Positions 58,265 to 64,000 of a DNA stretch of 64,000 bases are shown in pieces. Each line of letters opens with the position of its first letter. The stretch's first letter is position 1. Source of the DNA: Elioraea tepida (GTDB taxonomy: Bacteria > Pseudomonadota > Alphaproteobacteria > Acetobacterales > Acetobacteraceae). The notes beneath the pieces are model-generated. The model searched no databases and was not told the DNA's origin. It worked only from the letters and a program-made list of their open reading frames with translations. The position numbers were made by a program, and so were the translations under genes. Location of the stretch: contig NZ_CP076448.1 in NCBI RefSeq assembly GCF_019203965.1, positions 62,001-126,000 of the forward strand, read 5' to 3'.

Positions 58265-58585
58265 CTAGAGCGCGGCCACAAGGGCCTTAAGCCGCGCGAG
58301 CCCCAAGCCGCTGAGCCGGTAGCATACGCGCGGCCCGTCCACTTCACCCTCGACCAGCCCGGCCGCCTTGAGGATGCGGAGGTGTTCCGAAACGGTGGAT
58401 TGGGCGAGTTCGAGGTCGGCGACGATGTCGCAACCGATGCAGCCCTCGCGTCGGGCCAGCAGGCGCAACACGCGCACGCGCGCCGGATGGCCGAGCGCCT
58501 TTGCCAGCACGGCAAGCTCCTCATCGGCGGCATTCGGTCGGGGAACGCTGCGGTGGCTCACGATCACTCGCCCTTGTTCGTTCAT
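58265..58585 (-). CDS. arsR: ArsR-family arsenic-responsive repressor
   Basis: 106 residues from ATG 58585; a longer frame exists but would run through the operator. The winged helix is [20 protein letters not shown] followed by [21 protein letters not shown] vicinal-type Cys pair is seen in [12 protein letters not shown], as in alphaproteobacterial ArsR proteins. It represses arsR-acr3-arsC in the absence of arsenite. The start codon overlaps an inverted repeat that is the likely operator. Confidence 0.92.
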   Translation of the reverse strand: MNEQGRVIVSHRSVPRPNAADEELAVLAKALGHPARVRVLRLLARREGCIGCDIVADLELAQSTVSEHLRILKAAGLVEGEVDGPRVCYRLSGLGLARLKALVAAL

Positions 58586-58599
58586 CGTCGAAGGACGAT
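58584..58599. promoter_or_regulatory. Putative ArsR operator
   Basis: A perfect dyad ATCGTC-GAAG-GACGAT overlaps the arsR start codon, extended by ATAT on the far side. The position and ATATCGTC half-site fit ArsR-family autoregulatory sites. It also lies upstream of the divergent osmC-like gene fragment. Confidence 0.65.
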
Positions 58600-58712
58600 A
58601 TAAGAGGCGCAGCTCGGCAGCCGCAACCCCCGCGGCGCGGCGATTGATCCGGCGCAAGGCCGACCTCCGGAGCGTCTGCCAGCCTCCGGTCTCGAAGAGG
58701 AGATCTTGCCCG

Positions 58713-58816
58713 ATGCAGACCTACTCGGTGACAGCACGGCGCCTCGACGGCCATGGCAGCCGGATGCGCTGCAAGACGGCGGAACTGGTCGCCGATACCG
58801 ATCCGGCCGGCCGCGC
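58713..58816 (+). pseudogene. 5' fragment of an OsmC-family gene truncated by an IS
   Basis: From ATG 58713, preceded by AAGAGGAGA, about 34 codons match the N-terminus of OsmC-like proteins ([20 protein letters not shown], then TAELVADTDPAGR). The sequence then becomes IS transposase without a break in frame, creating a fusion frame. The rest of osmC is missing. OsmC proteins reduce organic hydroperoxides. The gene is divergent from arsR. Confidence 0.72.
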
Positions 58817-59221
58817 GGCGGGCGGACCACCAAGATCCACGCGCTGACCGATCATCTTGGCCGCCCGATCGGTTTCGAACTGACCGCCGGCCAGCACGGC
58901 GATGCGCCAGTGGCACTGGCGCTGCTTGCTCCCTGGCCGTCAGCCAAGCTCTGCATCGCCGACGCTGCCTATGACAGCAACGGCATCCGCAGCTTCCTCC
59001 TCGCCCGCGGCATCCTGCCGGTGATCCCGAACAACCCCACCCGCAAACAGCACCACCCCTTCGACCGGAGCGTCTGGCGCAAGCGAAACCTGATCGAGCG
59101 CGTCTTCTGCCGCCTCAAGGATTTCCGACGCATCGCCACGCGATACGACCGACGCGCAGACGTCTTCCTCAGCGCCGTCTACCTCGCCGCAACCGTCACT
59201 TGGTGGTTATGAGTCCGGAGC
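58817..59221 (+). mobile_element. IS5-family element copy 2, truncated
   Basis: This is the 3' half of the same element as copy 1, in opposite orientation and nearly identical in sequence. It starts inside the transposase at GGCGGGCGGACC and keeps the frame RGGRTTKIHALTDHLGRPIG to YLAATVTWWL. The end TTATGAGTCCGGAGC is followed by CTAG at 59222-59225. The promoter-proximal half and first catalytic Asp are missing, so it is inactive alone. It lacks the palindromic insertion site, which lies just upstream of its truncation point. Confidence 0.85.
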
Positions 59222-59254
59222 CTAGGCGCGAGCAGGGGACACCCTGCCCTCTAG

Positions 59255-60083
59255 GCTCAGGACTCATTGTCCGAGCCAGAAGGTGACGATGGCGGCGAGG
59301 GTGATGGCGCCGAAGAAGATGGTGGCGCATTGGTCGTAGCGGGTGGCGATGCGTCGGAAATCCTTGAGGCGGCGGAAGGCGATCTCGATGCGGTGGCGCT
59401 GACGATAGAGCGCCTTGTCGTAGGGGATGGGCTGCTTGCGGTTCTTCTTGGTCGGGATGCATGCGGCGATGCCACGCTCGGCGAGCGCGGCGCGGAACGG
59501 GGTGCTGTCGTAGCCGCGGTCAGCGATCAGCTCGCGCGCCGGCGGCAGGAGTGGGGCGAGGATGTTGGCGCCCTTCTGGTCGTTCATCTGCCCGGCGGAG
59601 AGCATCATGACGACGGGGCGGCCTTGGCTGTCGCAGACGGCGTGGAGCTTGGCGTTCAGCCCGCCCTTGGTTCTGCCGATGCACCGATCAGGCGCCCCCT
59701 TTTGAGGAGGCTGGCCGCGGTGCGGTGGGCCTTCAGGTGCGTGCTGTCGATGATTAGGCGGTCGGGCTCGCCGGCCTCGCCGGCGAGGGCGGCGAAGATG
59801 CGGCTGAACACTCCAGCGGACGAAGCGGTTGTAGAGGGTCTTGTGCGGGCCGTAGCCCGGCGGGGCGTCGCGCCAGCGCAGGCCGCCCCGGATGACGAAG
59901 ATGATGCCGCTGAGGACGCGCCGGTCGTCCACGCGCGGGATGCCGTGCGAGAGCGGGACGTGCGGCCGGATGCGCCGCATCTGCGCCGGGGTGAGCAGAA
60001 ACGGGACGGACATGAGGGCACCTCCGCCCCGTTCAGAATCACGCCCGCCCGCGTCGCCGCAAGCAGATGAATGGGTCCTGCGC
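59255..60083. mobile_element. IS5-family element, copy 3 (complete ends)
   Basis: 829 bp bounded by CTAG at 59251-59254 and 60084-60087, a 4-bp target duplication. Terminal inverted repeats are GCTCAGGACTCATT on the left and GCGCAGGACCCATT on the right (12 of 14 matching). It encodes one disrupted transposase on the minus strand. It is a different subtype from copies 1 and 2 and the same type as copy 4. Confidence 0.85.
59264..60013 (-). pseudogene. IS5-family transposase of copy 3, internal out-of-frame block
   Basis: One continuous frame (MSVPFLLTPAQMRRIRPHVP to TLAAIVTFWLGQ), but the middle ~35 residues after RFVRWS are gibberish. The conserved sequence with the first catalytic Asp (VFSRIFAALAGEAGEPDRLI, IDSTHLKAHRTAASLLK) lies in the +1 frame there. 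Frame is regained around the CTCAAAAGG sequence, a possible -1 slip site. About 11 bases appear missing after RW compared with relatives. Copy 4 has the same lesion. Confidence 0.8.
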
Positions 60084-60087
60084 CTAG

Positions 60088-60613
60088 AGTGACCATAACG
60101 GCCATTCGCAGTCTACGATTTCTACAAGTCGGAACGTTGCAGGATACGGAAGGGGTGCAGCGCTCCGACAGCACAATAATCGCGTGCCACCGCATGTGGT
60201 TTACGCCGACGCGGTGGGCCTGGCAGCACCGCCCTTCTGCGACGCTGACCGGCCCGCACCGACCTGGCTGACTCACTGGAAAACGGTAGCGTCTGGAATG
60301 ACGCGAAGGGATCTGGCGCTTGGCGCCCGCTCAGCCCTCGAAGCGGGTGCAGAGTGTAGGGGCGAAAGCGCGCGGACACAGCAAAGCCACGCAACTGCAA
60401 CGTTTGACAGCTGGACATGGCGTCCCGTACGAACGCAATTCCAGGGATTCAGGCCGTTGCAGCCTTGCGCAACCGTGACGGAATGAGGCGGCTGACACAA
60501 GGTATGAGGCCGGGTTGCGGCGGTTCTGAGCAAGCCTGACGCGGTTTGTTACGATTTCGCATTGCCCTCGCCGAGTGTGGGAACTAGTGTGGGAACCGGA
60601 GTGAGGTTCCCAC
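60088..60613. other. Region upstream of the second integrase, probable attP-side DNA
   Basis: 526 bases with no convincing gene, and visibly less GC-rich than the core. It ends in the short repeats next to the integrase start. I could not identify a duplicated gene end or tRNA that would mark an attachment site. Confidence 0.45.
60574..60613. repeat. AGTGTGGGAAC repeats before the second integrase
   Basis: AGTGTGGGAAC occurs at 60574 and 60586 (12-base spacing). The inverted GTTCCCAC ends one base before the integrase ATG. Two direct copies and one inverted copy within 40 bases suggest integrase or excisionase binding sites, or autoregulation of the integrase. Confidence 0.5.
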
Positions 60614-61816
60614 ATGCCCAATCTCGACAACCGCATCATCCTCGCGGCGCAGCCCAAGGCGACGCCCTACCGCCTGTTCGACGGCAAGGGACTGTTCCTT
60701 GTGGTGAAGCCCTCCGGCGCGAAGGCTTGGATGCTGCGCGTTCAGGTGGCCGGGAAGCGGCATGACGTGGGGCTTGGCGGCTATCCCACCGTCAGTCTCA
60801 AGGAAGCCCGCGAGAAGGCCGAAACGATGCGGAAGCAAGCCCGCGCCGGGATCGACCCAATCGAGGAACGCGAGGCCGCCCGACGCGAGCGCGAGGCCGC
60901 GCGCAAGGCCCTGGAGGAAGCCCAAGCCTGCACCTTCCGCGCCGTGGCCGAAGCCTGCATCCAGTCCCAAGCGCCCGGCTGGAAGGACCGCAAGACCGCC
61001 GTCATGTGGCGCAACAGCCTCGAACGCTGGGCCTATCCCGAGATCGGCGACATGCCCGTTGCCGCTATCGACAAGCATGCCGTCATGCGCGCGATATCGG
61101 CGGTCTGGCGCGAGCGGCCCGCCACCGCGAGGAAGGTTCTCCGCCGCATTGGCGCGGTGCTGCGCTACGCCGCCGCGCATGGCTGGCGCGCGAATGACAA
61201 CCCGGCCGATGCGCGGATGCTGCGGAACATGGGCCTGCCCGCGCTGCCCGGAGGCCGCAACCTGCCGTCCCTGTCCTGGGCGCGCATCCCCTTGTTCTGG
61301 GTCGCGCTCGACAACGTGGAAGGCATGGGCGCTGCCGCGCTGCGCTTCGCCATCCTGACGGCGCTGCGCTCCGGCGAGGTGCGCAAGGCGCGGTGGAACT
61401 GGATCAGTTTCGAGGGTCCCGTTCCAGTGTTGACGGTTCCGGGCGAGGCGATGAAGGGGAAGCGCTCGGCCGAGGTGTTGCCGCACCGCGTGCCGCTTGC
61501 GCCCGCCGCGCTGGAAGTCCTGGCGCGGGCCTACCGCGAGGCGACCGGCCTGCCATGCACGGTGGCCGAGTTGCCCAAGCGCGCGGCGCTGGCGGGCAAA
61601 GCGCTGATCTTCCCGAGTGCGACACGCCGCACGCCGATCAGTGACATGACCATGAGCGCCGTCATGCGTCGGATGAACGCCGACTGCCCGCGTGGCGCAC
61701 CACCACCGTGGCGCGACGCCGATGGCCGCGACGCCGTGCCGCACGGCATGCGGTCGAGCTTCAGCACATGGGTTGATGACGGCCACCCCGCCGAGCGCGA
61801 GGCGGCGGAGAGGGCG
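60614..61816 (+). pseudogene. Second P4-type tyrosine integrase, 3' end removed by an IS
   Basis: About 401 native codons from ATG 60614. The DUF4102 N-terminal domain (PYRLFDGKGLFLVVKPSGAK) and catalytic Arg (TALRSGEVRKARW) are present, as is HGMRSSFSTW with the H-x-x-R pair. At AERALG the sequence enters IS copy 4, which supplies about 16 foreign residues before a stop. The C-terminal ~40 residues with the nucleophilic Tyr are missing, so it cannot recombine. The missing tail is not found elsewhere in the window. Confidence 0.88.
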
Positions 61817-61820
61817 CTAG

Positions 61821-62287
61821 GCTCAGGACCTATTGATCGTTTGGAGCGACGCGGGCAGATGTGATTCTGGATGTGTCGGGGGTGCTGCCCTGGCCAATCC
61901 GACACCGCCCTTTCTGCTGACGCTGGCGCAGATGCGGCGCCTATCCCCGCACTTCCCGCGGTCGCACGGGATTGCACGGGTGGATGATGGCCGCGTGCTG
62001 AGCAGCACCATCTACGTGCTCCGCCAAGGCCTCTGGTGGCGCGATGCGCCGGCCGCCTATGGCCCGCACAAGACGCTCTACAACCGCTTCGTCCGCTGGA
62101 GTGTTCGACCGCATCTTCGCTGCCCTGGCGGCCGAGGCCGGCCCGCCGTCACGGCTGATGATCGATGCCACGCATCTGAAGGCGCATCGCACCGCCGCCA
62201 GCCTGCTCAAAAAGGGGCTTTGCCCCGCTGCATTGGCCGCACTAAGGGCGGGCTGAACTCGAAGCTCCACGCCGTCTGCGACGGTCG
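61821..62287 (+). mobile_element. IS5-family element copy 4, 5' part only
   Basis: It begins GCTCAGGACCTATTG after CTAG at 61817-61820, inserted in the integrase gene. The transposase fragment (PPFLLTLAQMRRLSPHFPRS to GGLNSKLHAVCDGR) is on the plus strand. It has the same missing-bases lesion after RFVRWS as copy 3, with the true sequence (VFDRIFAALAAEAG, MIDATHLKAHRTAASLLKKG) in the +1 frame. It is cut at about 62287 by the IS256-family element. Confidence 0.82.
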
Positions 62288-62380
62288 CGTCCCTGTTGGT
62301 GGTGTAGGTGCTGGGGGTGGTCATCGGCGGACGCCGGTAGGGTTGGGTTGCGAGAGCCACCCCTGACCTGAGGATCCCCG

Positions 62381-63164
62381 ATGACCGACGCGATTATGAG
62401 CCTTCGTGCCCAGGTGGAGAAGGCCCCGGACGCCGACCTCCTGCGCGAGATGATCGGCTTTGCTGCCGAGCGGCTGATGGAGTTGGAGATTGGCGGCCTG
62501 ACCGGCGCCGGCTACGGCGAGAAGAGCGCCGAGCGGCTGGTGCAGCGCAACGGCTACCGCGAGCGTGACTGGCAGACGCGCGCGGGCACGGTGGAACTGC
62601 GCATTCCTCGCTTGCGCCGAGGGTCCTACTTCCCCGGCTTCCTCGAGCCGCGCCGGATGGCGGAGAAGGCGCTGACCGCGGTGATCCAGGAGGCGTACAT
62701 CCAAGGCGCCGCGACGCGCTCGGTCGACGATCTGGTGAAGGCGCTCGGCATGAGCGGCATCTTCGGGCTCCCATCGCGGCTTACCGCGATGGGGTCCCGT
62801 CAAGAGCCAGGTGAGCCGGCTCTGCGAAGAGATCGACGAGCGGGTGAAGGCGTTCCTGGATCGTCCGATCGAAGGCGACTGGCCCTATCTCTGGATCGAC
62901 GCGACCTACGTGAAAGTGCGCCAGCAGGGGCGCATCGTCTCGGTGGCGGTGATCGTCGCGGTCGGCGTCAACGGCGACGGCCGGCGCGAGGTTCTGGGCA
63001 TGGATATCGGCCCGTCCGAGGCGGAGACGTTCTGGACCGCGTTCCTGCGCAAGCTCGCCCGACGCGGCCTGCGCGGCGTCAAGCTGGTCATCTCCGACGC
63101 GCATAAAGGCCTGAAGGCGGCAATCGCCAAGGTGTTGAGTGCGACCTGGCAACGATGCCGCGTG
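62381..63164 (+). pseudogene. IS256-family (mutator-type) transposase, broken by a palindrome and truncated
   Basis: From ATG 62381 the N-terminal part is normal ([40 protein letters not shown], then [13 protein letters not shown]). A 37-bp insertion at 62763-62799 shifts the frame by +1. The transposase continues as [20 protein letters not shown], then [20 protein letters not shown] with the first catalytic Asp and [16 protein letters not shown] with the second. It stops matching after ATWQRCRV, where the IS1182 end begins. The C-terminal catalytic Glu region is absent. Confidence 0.87.
62763..62799. repeat. 37-bp palindromic insertion, copy B
   Basis: The core stem CCCATCGCGG/CCGCGATGGG with loop CTTA (62770-62793) is identical to copy A except for one loop base. 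It again has a 2x2 mismatch and an outer CGGG/CCCG pair. Alignment to the expected IS256 coding sequence indicates an insertion of 37 bases, the same length as in copy A. Here it breaks the frame. Confidence 0.7.
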
Positions 63165-64000
63165 GGGCTGTTGAAAAACCTCCCGGCCTCTGATTCGATC
63201 TCGCAGCGATGCGATGAGGTGGGAGCATGCTGGGGCGACGCGGACCGGAGCAGTACGAGTTCTTCGCTGGCTCTCTGCGTGAGCTGATTCCTGACGAGCA
63301 TGTGCTCGCCCGCGTTGATCGCGTGCTCGATCTGAGCTGGATGCGTGACGAGGTGGCTGGGCTGTACAGCGCCGAGGCCGGTCGTCCCAGCACCGATCCG
63401 GAAGCGGCGGTCAGGCTGATGCTGGCCGGCTTCCTGCTCGGCCTCGTTCATGACCGCCGTCTGATGCGCGAGGCGGCGGTGAACCTGGCGATCCGCTGGT
63501 TCGCGCGCTTCGGCCTGACCGAGCCCCTGCCGGACCATTCCTCGCTCACGCGCATCCGCCAGCGCTGGGGCGCGGCGCGCTTTCGCCGCATCTTCGAGCG
63601 CACGGTGACGGCGTGCGTGGCGGCCGGGATCGCGAAAGGCGAGGTGGTGCATCTCGACGCCACGCTGATCCGCGCCGATGTCAGCTGGGAGGCGCTCGCG
63701 CAACGTTGGGTCGCAACGCTGGAAGCCGAGAACGAGCCGGTCGATCAGGCCGCGCGCGAAGGCAAGCAGACGGGCAGGTACAAGAAGGTCTGCACCACCG
63801 ATCCTGACGCGACGATGGCGACCACCGGCCGCCGCCAGCGGCTCGAGCCGGCATACAAGCAGCACACCGCCGTGTGCGACCAGGCCGGCGTGATCGTCGA
63901 CGGGGAGGCGACGACGGGTGAGCTCAACGAGGGCGGCGAGCTCGTGCCCGCGATCGAGCGCGTCGAGGCGGTGACCAGCACGGCCGTCGCGGTCGCCAGC
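63165..64000 (+). mobile_element. IS1182-family element, left part (runs off the window)
   Basis: The left end is placed at GGGCTGTTGAAAAACC (about 63165), the point where IS256 homology stops. A 60-base leader precedes the transposase start. The element continues beyond base 64000, so its right end and target duplication cannot be seen. Confidence 0.75.
63227..64000 (+). CDS. IS1182-family transposase (3' partial)
   Basis: 258 codons from ATG 63227, open to the window edge. The N-terminus MLGRRGPEQYEFFAGSLREL and the domain LSWMRDEVAGLYSAEAGRPS followed by DPEAAVRLMLAGFLLGLVHD are typical of the IS1182 group. The first catalytic Asp is in KGEVVHLDATLIRADVSWE, followed by the KQTGRYKKVCTTDPDATMAT segment. 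No disruption is seen in the visible part, so this is probably the youngest insertion of the stack. Confidence 0.88.
   Translation, partial: MLGRRGPEQYEFFAGSLRELIPDEHVLARVDRVLDLSWMRDEVAGLYSAEAGRPSTDPEAAVRLMLAGFLLGLVHDRRLMREAAVNLAIRWFARFGLTEPLPDHSSLTRIRQRWGAARFRRIFERTVTACVAAGIAKGEVVHLDATLIRADVSWEALAQRWVATLEAENEPVDQAAREGKQTGRYKKVCTTDPDATMATTGRRQRLEPAYKQHTAVCDQAGVIVDGEATTGELNEGGELVPAIERVEAVTSTAVAVAS

Larger units (their letters stand above)
62288..63164 (+). mobile_element. IS256-family element, 3' truncated
   Basis: The left end lies at about 62288, where IS5 coding sequence stops. The non-coding leader runs to the transposase ATG at 62381. The right part is removed at about 63164 by an IS1182-family element. 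Exact terminal repeats and target duplication could not be defined because the right end is missing. Confidence 0.7.

Overview
The window is 64 kb of high-GC DNA with long antisense shadow frames, GTG starts, tightly overlapping operons and alphaproteobacterial gene orders such as aminotransferase-hom-glpX-recJ. With trb-type conjugation genes and a class I PHA synthase, this suggests an Acetobacteraceae/Rhodospirillales-like alphaproteobacterium. The genus cannot be fixed from the sequence alone.

Bases 1-26310 are core chromosome. In order they hold: a fused ATP-grasp/alpha-E protein with a transglutaminase-like partner; a PLP dehydratase; an AhpD-like protein; a complete livHMGFK branched-chain amino acid ABC operon (minus strand); a SAF-domain oxidoreductase; a secreted phytase-like protein; a TRAP transporter (dctQM on plus, dctP on minus) around an amidohydrolase; tRNA-Gln(CTG); ppx; rlmE; guaB; rsmB; a GNAT acetyltransferase; and guaA.

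Bases 26311-45653 are a 19.3 kb integrative element inserted at the 3' end of guaA. An 18-bp copy of the guaA tail (17/18 identical) marks the far end. ACGGTATC-type repeats, probably integrase arm sites, lie inside both ends. The element carries a P4-type integrase, metal-ion genes (CDF transporter, Zn/Cd/Pb-type P-ATPase with a MerR-type promoter, DUF411 protein, MntH/MntR, MerR regulator), a transporter remnant, a CopG-like protein, a trbBCDEJLFGI mating-pore cluster, a DUF2274 protein and a LysR regulator. I count about 19 frameshifts, in-frame stops or truncations across 12 of its genes, and none in the flanking core genes. No relaxase or coupling protein is present, so it is a decaying element that cannot conjugate on its own.

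Bases 45654-55764 are core again: recJ, glpX, hom and a class I aminotransferase (minus strand), an OmpA-like lipoprotein, phaC, and a CNNM/CorC membrane protein.

Bases 55765-64000 are an insertion-sequence zone. Two inverted IS5-family copies, the second truncated, bracket an arsR-acr3-arsC operon; the inner truncation cuts off an osmC-like gene. A third IS5-type element with clear CTAG target duplications follows. Then a second P4-type integrase is cut by an IS5 copy, which is cut by an IS256-family element, which is cut by an IS1182-family element running off the window. A 37-bp palindromic insertion is present in two unrelated transposase genes here and may be a small mobile repeat of its own.
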